Source of the DNA: Porphyra umbilicalis
Lineage: Eukaryota > Rhodophyta > Bangiophyceae > Bangiales > Bangiaceae
NCBI GenBank assembly: GCA_002049455.2
Contig: KV918825.1
Coordinates: 228,501-292,500 of the forward strand
Direction: 5' to 3'
DNA length: 64,000 nucleotides
Below the pieces are notes generated by a model that was not told where the DNA came from, ran no database searches, and worked only from the letters and a program-made list of their open reading frames with translations. Shown here in pieces: positions 1 to 9,385 of this stretch. The translations under genes were made by a program, and so were the position numbers. The stretch's first letter is position 1; the number at the start of each line of letters is the position of its first letter.

Positions 1-2472
1 GGTGGTGCGCAAGACCGCCACCAGTGTGTGTGTGCGGCGTTCGACAGATGCGTAGGAAGACGGCGCCGCCGCCATGACAATGGCGGATATAGTTACTTGC
101 GGGGTCATGAGCCCACCTATCGGTGTGAGGGTCTGGCAAATTTAGCTTCCTTATACGTAGCGTCGGCATCAGAATATTTCACTTTTTGCCAAAGCATCGG
201 AAGACATTATGGGCGACGAAACCGGGCTACGAGCACCGCGTCCGGCCTTTGCCTATGGAAAAGTCAACATCACAGCCTCCCCCACATATGACCAATAACC
301 TCATACAGAGAGCTCTCTGCGTGTGTATGTTTGATGCTTTGATGTCAGCGCACACCAGCGTGGCGGTTGCTCGCTCGCGATGCCAGGAATACCATGGTAC
401 CCCCTTGTTGCGCCCACGCACAGTCGCACCCCTCTCAAAGTGGCACAGGTCCCGAAATTTCAGAGTCGCGGGCCGCGACCCGTGATCCATACAAAAATCT
501 CCACATCCTTACAATATTGCTGCATCGCTAAATGCCAAAAGAGTCACATTACAATGCGATCTTGTTATAACAGACAGCTGGCTGATCCAGCTCAATATGA
601 TTATAACGTGGCCTACAAGGATGGGAATGGAACACTCGCGACCCATATTCACTTGTGAGGGAATCTCTTGTTATGACGCCACACTGAAACTGGGAGTACG
701 TAAGGATGGGTGGCGAGTCATGTCAAATACAGGCCGACTAATCGTGCCACATTTACGGAGCGAACTCCGACGGTTGTACGTCTCGCGTTGGGAGCGCCAT
801 AAGAAAACTTGTGGGGTGTTGCTGTCTGGGCGTCTTGGCCCTTGATGGATACAATCGTACATGTGTTACAACTATTGCTAACCTCCAAAAAATGGCGGTT
901 GCAGAAAAAAGGGAGGCAGAGCCGACGGCCCCGCGCAGAAATGAAGTCGGATTGGCTGTTCAACAAGCCATGATCGTACTATTGGCTGAGAGTTGCCGCC
1001 AGTAATCTTGCAAGCCAATCAGCGTAACTGACAGCAGTCATGCAGAGCCATTGCAACCCACATTGAGATTTTCTAAGATTTTTGGGCAGCTTGCTTGGGT
1101 CAGAAGAGGGCATGGAGAGGGTTGTGGGCAGGACTTGTCATTTCTCATGAGATCAACAAATTTCTTCAGATTTGTTGAGATTCTGATGTGCGTTTTCAGT
1201 GGGCAGAGCTGCAAGAGGAGACTGTTAAGGAACTCGCATGATTTCTAGCCTTTTCATTGGTCCCCGTTTTCTATTGAATGATTGCAGGCACTGTGGAACC
1301 GCCATGTTTTGGAGGTCAGCAATACGTTCGAGTAATCTATCGATTAAACTAATAATTCCCGTTTCGTAAGTAAGCGGTCATCAAATGGCCGTTTCGGTGC
1401 GTGGATGTCGTCAACTGCCTGGGGAGTGCTGGCACTGTTGCGATGGAGGCGAGGGAGGACGCTCCCCGTACAATAAACGAATGTATTCATTTTGGTGGGC
1501 GCCAGACCGATTCATCGGTAAGTTACCTATACATGAAGTCGACTTCCTATTGTGTATGCATTTTTTTCTGCCATCCATCGTCGAGAGAGGGATCCACGTT
1601 ACTGCGGCGGTGCTGGAGCTGTGACCCGGCAAATTTCAAAGTGCTCTCAGTCTCCTATGAAGAGAGGTTACTGGGCCATGTTTGACCCCTCTCCTCCACA
1701 AAGTTCTTCCGGTTCAGTACAATCGTCATTTTTGCGTTATAGAAGGCAGTATGGCCACAGTACAGCTCTGACAAAGATCTATGACGTCTCTGAAAGCCGT
1801 GTGCACAATGTGCCACCCCCCCACAGCACCGTCTGGAAGCTCTCCGAACACCCCACCGCAGTTGCTTGGGGACCTATGTTCTGCCCCCCGGAGCGATATT
1901 GGTGAGCGCCTCTGGGCTCGATTCGTAGTCACGTAGCGGTCTGATACGTGATGCATGCTGGTGACCAGTCGTACGTGGCCAATGTGGCGCTTCGTCATCA
2001 CACGCAAGCTAAGTACGTGCGAGAGTATTGAAGCGACTTTTTATGATCCTCTAGCGCCTCCGGGACTGGAGTCTTACATCCTTTTCTTAGCTCTTCTCGC
2101 CCCCCTCCCCCTCCCTTCACCACCCGCCCCATACAGCGCCCTGCAATACATAAAAAATAGAACATAGGGAGATAAACTCATGCAACACCCCCCCTGAGTG
2201 TCCGCGTCCGCGCCTTCCCCCCAGAGCTGTCGGTGACGAATGGGCAGTCGGGGAAGCTGGGCCGTGGATGCCAAAGGGGGAGCATGGAAATGCAGAGGCA
2301 GTAGCGGGGATTTCGTTAGTATGGGAAGAAGGGGCACGAGGGGCGAAAGGGACAGAAAACAAATAGAGCCCACAGGGGCAAAGTCGATAAATCGGGCGAA
2401 TGGTACAGCAGGAGCAAGACGGCAGCAGGGATAGTACGGATTGCCTACACATCAAGACAGGACACAAGTCAA
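1..2472. other. Moderate-GC DNA, no gene recognised
   Basis: The stretch holds only short overlapping ORFs (under about 130 codons) in all frames, with no family motif, no RNA gene and no tandem array that I could see. Base composition is more balanced than in the GC-rich elements downstream. A C-rich patch lies near 2090-2230. It may be intergenic DNA, UTR or very old repeats. Confidence 0.5.
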
Positions 2473-2710
2473 TCACCTCCAGGACGCGCGTAAGAACTGA
2501 CGACAAAGTCCTACACCACGCGACAATTCATTTGTCCCCTTCCCCCACACGTCTTCTTTCCAGCGGACGTACATGGATACTCTTCCTGGGAGGACGACGA
2601 GGACAGCGAGAACGGGGGGAAGCGTAGCTACCGGGGACTCATGTGGGGGACTTGGAATCCTTGGCGGCGGCGTAAGAGGCGCTCTCATCCTTCGCTTCGC
2701 CCTTCGCGTC
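2473..2710 (-). pseudogene. 3' part of a minus-strand ORF split by Gypsy-A
   Basis: This is the C-terminal portion of an unrecognised ORF whose N-terminal part lies at 7720-8450. Seen directly: removing Gypsy-A and one copy of its CCCCG target duplication joins the two parts in the same minus-strand frame, and the frame then runs about 79 codons to a TGA at 2473. The piece is Arg/Pro-rich at first, then contains a hydrophobic run and a Trp/Lys-containing tail. I recognise no domain. The in-frame join suggests a real coding region before the insertion, but GC-rich DNA often stays open by chance. Confidence 0.35.
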
Positions 2711-2715
2711 CCCCG
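2711..2715. repeat. Left target-site duplication of Gypsy-A (CCCCG)
   Basis: The five bases CCCCG lie directly before the TGTGGCGGT start of the left LTR. The same five bases follow the right LTR at 7720-7724. A 5-bp duplication is usual for gypsy integrases. Confidence 0.9.
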
Positions 2716-3214
2716 TGTGGCGGTCGGGGGTCTTACAATTGAAAAGGGGGGTGGCCCCTCAGCTGTGGACAGCACACCCCCGGGGGCCGTCCCAACATAT
2801 TCCGATCCGGGTCAGCAAGGGAATGATCTGTCCAGATCTCGCGGAGATCGGATGCGGTCGGGGGCGGGCCTTTTCCTCAGTGGTTTTCCCAACCCCCCTA
2901 CTACTTGTTTAAACTTTTCGCTTTGGAGGGATTTATCTGTTTGGCGCATTTAGGGCGGTTACGTTGGCCACCGGCGTTCGGGTTGGGGAGGGGTTTATTG
3001 ACAGCGGGGACGCCGTCCCCGTCGCCGTTTGATAAAACCACCTGTGCTTTGGACTACGATTCCCGCCTGGGCTTTGCCGTGATCCTTTCCTCCCGTTGGG
3101 GGGAAGCTGGGCTGTGGGTCGACTTCCGGGGCAGTTCCTTCGACGGACCGAGCTGATCAAGATGTCACTTAGGCCAGACGACGAACCAACGTGGTGGTGC
3201 TTAGAACGGCCACA
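2716..3214 (+). repeat. Gypsy-A 5' LTR
   Basis: A 499-bp direct repeat of 7221-7719. It begins TGTGGCGGT and ends in CGGCCACA. The terminal inverted repeat is perfect in the other copy (TGTGGCGGT / ACCGCCACA). Differences from the 3' LTR cluster in the last 180 bases. Confidence 0.93.
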
Positions 3215-3219
3215 ATTTC

Positions 3220-3237
3220 TGGTGGAGCAGCAGGGGA
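3220..3237 (+). promoter_or_regulatory. Gypsy-A primer-binding site
   Basis: Five bases after the LTR, the sequence TGGTGGAGCAGCAGGGGA has the form expected of a complement to a tRNA 3' end: TGG pairs with the CCA tail, followed by acceptor-stem and T-arm complement. I did not assign the tRNA. Confidence 0.65.
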
Positions 3238-3246
3238 TTCCGGCTG

Positions 3247-3925
3247 TTGTCAGGCCCGTACCGGGTAGCCGGTTCCCCGATCGTATGTTGGTTTGTGAGT
3301 TCAAGGCGACGTAGATCTCCGCGTCGGTCTCTCGTCGATTACCACCCAGCCAATAATGAGGCATCGCCGCCCGACATCCCCAAGTCGGACGCGATCGCTA
3401 GCGGTAAGCCGGCGGGTACATCCGCGGTGATCCCAGCGGTCGCTGCAACCAAGGGATTCGCGGCTGGATCAGGGAATCCTTTCACTCCGCCTCGGCCATT
3501 GGCGGACCTCGTGGGCGAAACGTTACGGCGGGTCCCACCGGGGGCCGATGCCTTTCTCCCTCGACGACACGACGAACGGACGAAACTGGTGGATCAAGAT
3601 CGTGATCCGGCGACTCCTCTGGCGATGGCCGATCTGGACACGGCGCTGTCGACGCTCCGCGAGTTGTTATCGGCCGACGCTTCTCGGGTCATCGCGGCGA
3701 GCCCCGCGTATCGGTCAACCAACTCCACTCCCCGTGGAAGGGGGATGACACGGCTTCGTATGACACGGTCGCGGTGCTGCTGTCGGGTACCCCGGGGTTA
3801 CGCACGGCCGGAGGAGCGCCCTACGATCGGCGGGAGGCCCCGACGGATCCCCCGCTGTGCTAAATGTGTGGGACGCGCGGACACCGGGTCCCTGATTGCA
3901 AGACTCTGACGGACAAACAGCAGGA
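3247..3925 (+). pseudogene. gag: Gypsy-A gag remnant with zinc knuckle
   Basis: The open frame 3247-3909 encodes an Ala/Pro/Arg-rich polypeptide with no clear ATG start of its own. Near its end a CX2C half-knuckle (C-A-K-C) is read in one frame, while the matching X4-H-X4-C half is read in the next frame from 3864. This shows a small insertion or frameshift inside a retroviral-type nucleocapsid knuckle at about 3859-3866. Gag would package element RNA. Here it is shorter than usual and broken, and the frame also appears to slip near 3720. Confidence 0.6.
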
Positions 3926-4288
3926 CCTCGTGAAAGCCGCGCGGAGCACCTTCCATCGACAGAGGAACGCGGGGGCGGGCGCCGTCGCTGATCGCACCTC
4001 CCTCGTGGCCCTGGTATGGGACGACCTGTTGGGCAGCGCGGAGTCAACGAGGACGGGAAAGGGGGACGCCCCGCCCGTGGCCACCCCGGCCAAGGGGCGC
4101 CGCGGGGCGGGAAACGCCTCGGGAGGGTGGCATCGCCATCCCCCTCCATTTCCCCTGTCCGCCCCAGCTCCCCGGTCGCCCCCCGCCACGTCACGTTTGC
4201 CTCCCCGGGGGTAACCGCAACGTGGCCTATCCCGGCCCGCTGTTCCTGCCGTCGTGGGCGATAACGCCCGCGGTTCAAGGGGACGCTG

Positions 4289-4653
4289 TTGCTACTACGG
4301 AAAGAGAATTTTGAGTCTAGCGCGTCGTACCAGTTGGCGCCGTGGCAGACCCCCGTCCCCACGAGGGCGGTGGTCGAAACTGGCGCCGGGCCAAGTGTGA
4401 TCCGCTCGGATATGTTGCCCGAAGGGTGGGCGGAGTTTGCATCGCGGGCGCCGCCCCGGACCCAAGTGAGTGACGCCCCGGGGGAGCTGCTCAAGGTGAA
4501 CGCGGAGATGTCGCTGTCGATCTACGTCGGGTAGGCCGCTATGGAGTATGAGTTCCTTGTTGTCCAGGTGCTGTCGGTTCCGCTCATCCTTGGGTGGGAC
4601 TTCCAGCGCAACTACGTGAACACCATCTCCCCCAAGACGCAGACGATAAAGTG
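4289..4653 (+). pseudogene. pr: Gypsy-A aspartic protease, active-site Asp replaced
   Basis: A retropepsin-like segment. The region around 4370-4400 reads V-E-T-G-A-G-P-S-V-I, where the family has D-T/S-G, so the catalytic Asp codon is a Glu codon (GAA). After an in-frame TAG at about 4531, the conserved I-L-G-W-D-F-type motif follows in the same frame (about 4588-4610), and the PR-RT linker ends in a TGA near 4653. A working enzyme would cleave the element's polyprotein. This copy should be inactive because of both the missing Asp and the stop codons. Confidence 0.7.
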
Positions 4654-4750
4654 AGACGACGGCACGTCCACGGTGGCGATGCGGAGCTGGACGGGGAACA
4701 CGCCAGCCGCGCCCCCACGCCGAGGAAGCAAGCCGAAGGCCCAAGCCGGA

Positions 4751-5494
4751 ACTAGTCGGCTAACGTTGGCCTACAACAGTCGACCGCAGCAGAGCACCGG
4801 GGTGGCGCCCCTCGAGTTCGTCACCCCCGAGCGTGTACGGAGTCTCTCCGTGGAGCGCCTGGTCGGCTCTTCGGCACCCGAGAAGACGGACAGTAGCCCA
4901 CGAGCTGTCCGCAAGGGCATCCCAGCGCGGCTGCGGAACCTGATTCACAAGGTGCGGAAGTCCCTCATGCTGGCCCTGAGGCGGTACAAGAGGAACAACG
5001 ACGCCCGCGTACGACCTGTGAACGAGGACGTGCACGCGGGGGACTGGGTGTTCGTCGATGGCCACGCGCGGACCAAGTATAAGCTCGGAACCCGCGCGGC
5101 CGGGCCGTACGAGGTGTTATTCCGCGGAGAGGGCACGTTTTCGCTGGACATCGAAGGGTACCCTGAGACGGTAAGCAGTGACCACTTGACGGCGGCGCCG
5201 GGCCCGCCGGGGGATCCGCAGACGCTCCTGCAGAACCTCGGGGTGCCCCAAGACATTGTGGTTCCCGAGGGGCATCAACACATGGGCAAAGAGTTCGTCT
5301 GGGAGGCCTTCGTGAACCACGAAGTCGCTGACGATGGTACGCTACGCCAGTGGACCCACTGGTGGGGGTGCAACCCCGAAGAGGACACCCTCGAGTTGGC
5401 CAGTCGATTCGACAGACGTAAGGTGCACCAGTATATTCGGCGTGTGGGCCTACGAGTCGAAGAAGCCGGAACGGTTGTTGACTTCCTCGCCTAA
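4751..5494 (+). CDS. int: Gypsy-A integrase C-terminus plus chromodomain (fragment)
   Basis: An open frame (4673-5494) whose last 245 codons match the end of a gypsy integrase. First comes the Y-N-S...S-T-G...P-L-E-F-V segment that follows the catalytic core. Then comes a GDWVFVD-type C-terminal domain (about 5040-5200). Finally there is a chromodomain (about 5285-5470) with W-G-x-N-P-E-E-D-T-L-E and a closing V-x-x-Y helix. Chromodomains tether chromoviral integrases to modified chromatin. The DDE core is not present, and the sequence passes from the PR-RT linker straight into this tail near 4750. Confidence 0.8.
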   Translation, partial: TSRLTLAYNSRPQQSTGVAPLEFVTPERVRSLSVERLVGSSAPEKTDSSPRAVRKGIPARLRNLIHKVRKSLMLALRRYKRNNDARVRPVNEDVHAGDWVFVDGHARTKYKLGTRAAGPYEVLFRGEGTFSLDIEGYPETVSSDHLTAAPGPPGDPQTLLQNLGVPQDIVVPEGHQHMGKEFVWEAFVNHEVADDGTLRQWTHWWGCNPEEDTLELASRFDRRKVHQYIRRVGLRVEEAGTVVDFLA

Positions 5495-5717
5495 GACAAC
5501 TCCCACGCGGAACACGTGGTTTTCAAGTTCCGAATGGTGGCCGATTTTCGTTTACCGCACGTGTCCCGGTCGGAGCCACGTGGACGTGGTGGTGACGATC
5601 ACTGTCGTGCGGCGGGATCGTGTCCCTTCTCGTGGCTATGTCGTCCAGTCAAATTGATCGGTCATCGTGGAAGTGTCCGGAGGGGGCGGATAGGGCCGGC
5701 TGGCCCGTGCGGATCTG

Positions 5718-6443
5718 TCAGGAGGCGGATCGCAAGGTGGGATCGGGATTCGATTCGGGGTACAAATGGCGCTGTCGTGAGGCGTATGCAAATGACCTAC
5801 GCGGGGTATACTGGTCATGGACGTGCCGACTGGCACCGTCGACGCAACGACACCTTCTAGACTCTAATCTACTACAACCCCGTGGGTCAGTCCCCTCTCT
5901 CCCGTCGCGTTTCATCCTCCCCTTGTTCAGCGGCGCCTCAGGGCAAGGCCACTCGATACGGAGGATGGCCCACGGGGTATGCCGCCCCGCGTGGAGGTCG
6001 TCCGTCGTGTCCGCGGGGACCCACGGGAGCTCCGCCATGCTGCCGTATGGGACCTCCACCCCGTAGCACCACGCGAAAGTCGACAGGTTCAAGCGCGAGC
6101 TGGTCGCCGTTGCACAACTTAGGTACTCCGCTCGATGACGGGCTACGAGGTGGCCTGTGAGCCCGCCCCGGTGGTGGTTGCGGGCGGTCGTCGACTGGAC
6201 CATCGTGGTGTCTTCCTTGTCGGACGCCCCGATGAACGGGGGAGACGTGTAGATGTAGGTGAAGGTTGGCACCAACGGCGAGTCCCCGGGGGCGTCGTCC
6301 ATGAAACCGACGTAAAAACGACGGTACCTCGCAGCGCAACTACGCCGCACCACGGTGATTGACGAGGCTCGGTCGTCGAGGGACGGTACGAGTGCGTGTG
6401 GCTTGGCGGCAGTCTGCTTGGCGAACGGGTTGGAGGGGCGCAC
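5718..6443 (-). CDS. Antisense ORF in Gypsy-A, between integrase and 3' LTR
   Basis: A 241-codon minus-strand ORF inside the retroelement. I recognise no domain, but the middle (about 5900-6330) is rich in varied residues, including an SPPFIG motif, several Trp and Tyr and a GHLVA motif, and looks less like shadow coding than its neighbours. Antisense ORFs downstream of integrase are known from some plant gypsy lineages. Gypsy-C in this window also carries one. Expression would need its own minus-strand promoter, which I cannot identify. Confidence 0.4.
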   Translation of the reverse strand: MRPSNPFAKQTAAKPHALVPSLDDRASSITVVRRSCAARYRRFYVGFMDDAPGDSPLVPTFTYIYTSPPFIGASDKEDTTMVQSTTARNHHRGGLTGHLVARHRAEYLSCATATSSRLNLSTFAWCYGVEVPYGSMAELPWVPADTTDDLHAGRHTPWAILRIEWPCPEAPLNKGRMKRDGREGTDPRGCSRLESRRCRCVDGASRHVHDQYTPRRSFAYASRQRHLYPESNPDPTLRSAS

Positions 6444-7208
6444 CGAGTCGATGCCCCGGAATGTCGCATGGGCCAGCGTGTCCGCTACGCCTGAACGGGC
6501 TTCCTCGCGCTCCCCCGCCAGTGCCCACGTCTACTGGTCAGATCACACGGGTAGGGGGCCCACGGCGGTGGAGGACGCCATCTCCTCTTCTTGTCGGCCA
6601 TCGCGGAGGACGACGCAGACGCGGACACCTTGTTTTCGGGGGGGGGGCCGCCGGGTCCTCGGTCCGACGAGGGTGGTGGGGGCACCTGCGTGGTGGAGAA
6701 GGAGGGGGGGGGTGTGACTCCCCGAGGGCCCACAGAAGCAAGAATCAAGAAGCGACGGGCACCACGGGGGGGGAATGGACGGCACGTCGTGGGGTGGGGG
6801 GAGGAACGAGTCGACGAGCACCGCGTCGCAACCAGCGCGGATGGGATACGTCGCGGGGTGGTGGGGAGGAGCCGCGGAGTTGCACGTGCTGGGGCAGGAG
6901 CTGCGAAGTTGCACGTGGTGGGGAGGTGAGACAGGGGTGTGCGTGTGAGCCCACGGGGAGGGGTGGGGCCAACGTGCGTCACGGGGGGTGTGGGGGCCGC
7001 GAGACACCGGTGCGGGCCGCGCGCCACGCCACACCGGTGTGGCGTGGGCCCGATCCAGTCCGCGGACCGACCTCGACCACCCCTCTGGGGCGAGGATCGG
7101 GGGGGGGGGGGGGGGGTGGCGGTTGTGACCGGCACCCGGCCGGCGGGCCCGGCCGGAACCCCCTCCCCAGGGGTCGTCGCGGGACGGGCAGGGACGCCAC
7201 GTCACGCG
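6444..7208. other. Gypsy-A 3' non-coding region, Pro-rich on the minus strand
   Basis: Very GC-rich DNA with long open frames on both strands. Minus-strand translations are Pro/Arg/Ser-rich (for example 6485-7135) and could be the N-terminal part of the antisense ORF, but no motif supports this. A G-tract of about 18 bases lies at about 7100-7117. Confidence 0.5.
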
Positions 7209-7220
7209 ACGAGGGGGCTG
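7209..7220 (+). promoter_or_regulatory. Gypsy-A polypurine tract
   Basis: The purine-rich GACGAGGGGGCTG-type run directly before the 3' LTR is where a plus-strand primer would be expected. It is short and contains pyrimidines, so the assignment rests mainly on position. Confidence 0.45.
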
Positions 7221-7719
7221 TGTGGCGGTCGGGGGTCTTACAGTTGAAAAGGGGGGTGGCCCCTCAGCTGTGGACAGCACACCCCCGGGGGCCGTCCCAA
7301 CATATTCCGATCCGGGTCAGCAAGGGAATGATCTGTCCAGATCTCGCGGAGATCGGATGCGGTCGGGGGCGGGCCTTTTCCTCAGTGGTTTTCCCAACCC
7401 CCCTACTACTTGTTTAAACTTTTCGCTTTGGAGGGATTTATCTGTTTGGTGCATTTAGGGCGGTTACGTTGGCCACCGGCGTTCGGGTTGGGGAGGGGTT
7501 TATTGACAGCGGGGACGCCGTCCCCGTCGCCGTTTGATAAAACCAACTGTGCTTTGGACTTCGATTCCCCTCTGGGCTTTGCCGTGATCCTCTTCTCCCG
7601 TTGCGGGATGGCTGGGCTGTGGGTCGACTTCCGGGGCAGTTCCTTAGACGGACCGAGCTGATCAAGAGGACACTTCGGCAAGTTGATGAACCAACGTGGT
7701 GGTTCTTAGAACCGCCACA
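7221..7719 (+). repeat. Gypsy-A 3' LTR
   Basis: Same length as 2716-3214 (499 bp), with perfect 9-base terminal inverted repeats TGTGGCGGT / ACCGCCACA, followed by the CCCCG duplication at 7720-7724. Confidence 0.93.
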
Positions 7720-8450
7720 CCCCGCCCTACCGCGCTCTTGGCGTCCTCTCCCGAAGACGTCTCCCCCTCACTCGCCACGGTTGTCAACTGCAACCCAGGC
7801 CACGCAAGCAGCCTTGTGTCCTTCTGTCTAGCCAGGAGGTCACCAAGGAGCCGGAGAGCACTCGCGCCGACCAGCGCAACGGGCGCGGCGTCGGTGTGCG
7901 CGAGCTGCTGCGCGGCATCTGGCTCCGAAACAAGTAAAACAGGAGAGAACGAGATATAGGGTGCAGAAAAAATGTAAGCCAGCACTGAACATATGCCGTC
8001 CATGGCCGCCAGACCAGCCCGCAACCCGGGCACAAGTCCAAGCCGCGCCAGACACCCCGCGTCCAGCCGGAGTTGGCGGCGACCGCAGTCGCCGCTGGCG
8101 CCGCGCGCCGTTGCCTCCGCCGCTACCGTCGTGTTGAAGATCACGACAAGCAGGTCTCGCACGATATCCGCTGCGTCGCCAAGCGCCACAGCCACCTGCT
8201 CCGCACCGACCCCTCTGCAAAACACCCAGAAGCCGGCGACGCCCTTCATGAGCGCCTTGCGCACCATGTCCAGGGGTCCGCCCAGCGCCCATGTCCCCGC
8301 GCGCATGGCCTCGACGCCACGAGAGGCCGCCAGAGCCGCGTTGAAAGACCGCGCCAATTCTGCTTGGGGGCATGCCAGTGGCCCACAAACTGCAAGGGCG
8401 CGTCGTAACTTTGGGGCACACGCACCGCAAACCGATGCAGAATCCACCAA
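7720..8450 (-). pseudogene. 5' part of the minus-strand ORF split by Gypsy-A
   Basis: An open frame of about 243 codons from 8450, Ala/Leu/Val/Gly-rich with several Cys, no domain recognised. The apparent end of the frame (7662) lies in the LTR and is artificial. The true continuation is at 2710-2473. A segment at about 7905-7985 is AT-richer, and on the minus strand it begins GTGCTGGC and ends in a pyrimidine-rich run before GAGCCAG, so it might be a short intron. A second minus-strand ORF (8514-9080) lies just upstream and could be an earlier exon. Function unknown. Confidence 0.4.
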
Positions 8451-8513
8451 GTCGAGCGCCTGGCCGTCCGAGAGAAGGGGAAATGGGGGCGGAATCGAGC
8501 GTGAATCGTGGGG

Positions 8514-9080
8514 CTAGGGGGAGCAGGCAGACGGGGACGCGAGCGGGGGCCGAAGAGGTGGAGCGGTTACACCAACAAGTGCTACATATGGGGGGGAAGG
8601 AAGGGGAAGTTGGGCGACGGCAGGGGTGGTGGCAGTCACCGTCCGTGCGCGGGGGGAGAGATCACACGCCGCTTTAAAACGGGAAAGTTCTTCGTGAGCC
8701 GCGGCCATGGCCATTTCATTCGGTATCAAAGGCAAGCCCGAAGAGCTTCCGACGACCTCATCTCGTAGTGCCCGGCGGCGCGTGAGCTCGCGGGCATTGG
8801 AATCCGCGGTCCAGGCCCGCTTGTACTCCGAGCTGTACGTGCGGGCCCAGTCCGCCTTTTCGTCCAGACTCAAACCTGCCACAGCAGGTGGTCGTCCCCC
8901 TTTCATTCCTCGGAAGTGACCTGCACAACGTAGGATGACGTCTCGTCGGCAACGGTGTCTACCGGGATGACGACAGGCGACCAAGTCGCTCATCGACACT
9001 CTGTGCGCTTCATCCGCACATGGAGCCCTTGCACTCGCAATTGTTTCGAGTGAACCGCTGACCGCCCAGTGCTCTGTCAT
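8514..9080 (-). CDS. Hypothetical minus-strand ORF, possible upstream exon
   Basis: A 188-codon ORF. The section at about 8690-8930 is charged and mixed (E-K-A-D-W, S-S-E-Y-K-R, L-T-R-R-R motifs) and looks coding. The C-terminal part (8514-8650) is Pro/Ala-rich and may be intron or UTR. It lies 64 bases upstream of the 8450 ORF on the same strand, so the two may be one spliced gene. No family is recognised. Confidence 0.35.
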   Translation of the reverse strand: MTEHWAVSGSLETIASARAPCADEAHRVSMSDLVACRHPGRHRCRRDVILRCAGHFRGMKGGRPPAVAGLSLDEKADWARTYSSEYKRAWTADSNARELTRRRALRDEVVGSSSGLPLIPNEMAMAAAHEELSRFKAACDLSPRARTVTATTPAVAQLPLPSPPYVALVGVTAPPLRPPLASPSACSP

Positions 9081-9087
9081 TGAATAG

Positions 9088-9385
9088 GTTTTTTGGATGC
9101 CTGTGAGCCAATGGATCCCCAGTTAAAGCTTTTTTTGGACGCTCCTCAGCCAATGATGCACTGTAAGGCCAGGCTTCTGGTCACGGACGCGTATTTGAAA
9201 CGTGTATTTGAGGCTGGACAAAAGCTCTCAGAGTCAGGCCTTTTGCGGCGCTTCATCAAGCAGCGGCGCCACCCAGAGCTGTGGCAGAGGCTCTGTTTCT
9301 TGGACGCCTGTGAACCTATCATTTCAAATCTCCTGACACTCGAGAGGTTTCTTGGACGCCTGTGAGCCATTCATGCACTGTCAAG
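9088..9385 (+). repeat. Short direct repeats with a TTTCTTGGACGCCTGTGAGCC-type core
   Basis: Four imperfect copies of a core of about 20 bases lie at about 9090, 9131, 9297 and 9349. Two of them (9131, 9349) are followed by a similar ATGCACTGT-type stretch. The spacing is irregular (about 40, 165, 52), so this is a small cluster and not a regular array. Function unknown. Confidence 0.6.

Larger units (their letters stand above)
2716..7719 (+). mobile_element. Gypsy-A: chromodomain Ty3/gypsy element, internally deleted
   Basis: A 5,004-bp insertion bounded by two 499-bp LTRs and a perfect CCCCG target duplication. Internal order: tRNA-type primer-binding site, broken gag with zinc knuckle, protease, then directly the integrase C-terminus and a chromodomain. 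Reverse transcriptase, RNase H and the catalytic integrase core are absent. About 1.7 kb of extra sequence with minus-strand ORFs follows integrase before the 3' LTR. The element could move only with proteins supplied in trans. The by-eye LTR difference (22 of 499) says the insertion is not recent. Confidence 0.92.

Noticed and set aside
6359-7417. 352-codon plus-strand ORF crossing into the Gypsy-A 3' LTR
   Set aside because: Gly/Arg-rich translation of GC-tract DNA that runs into the LTR; no conserved motif.
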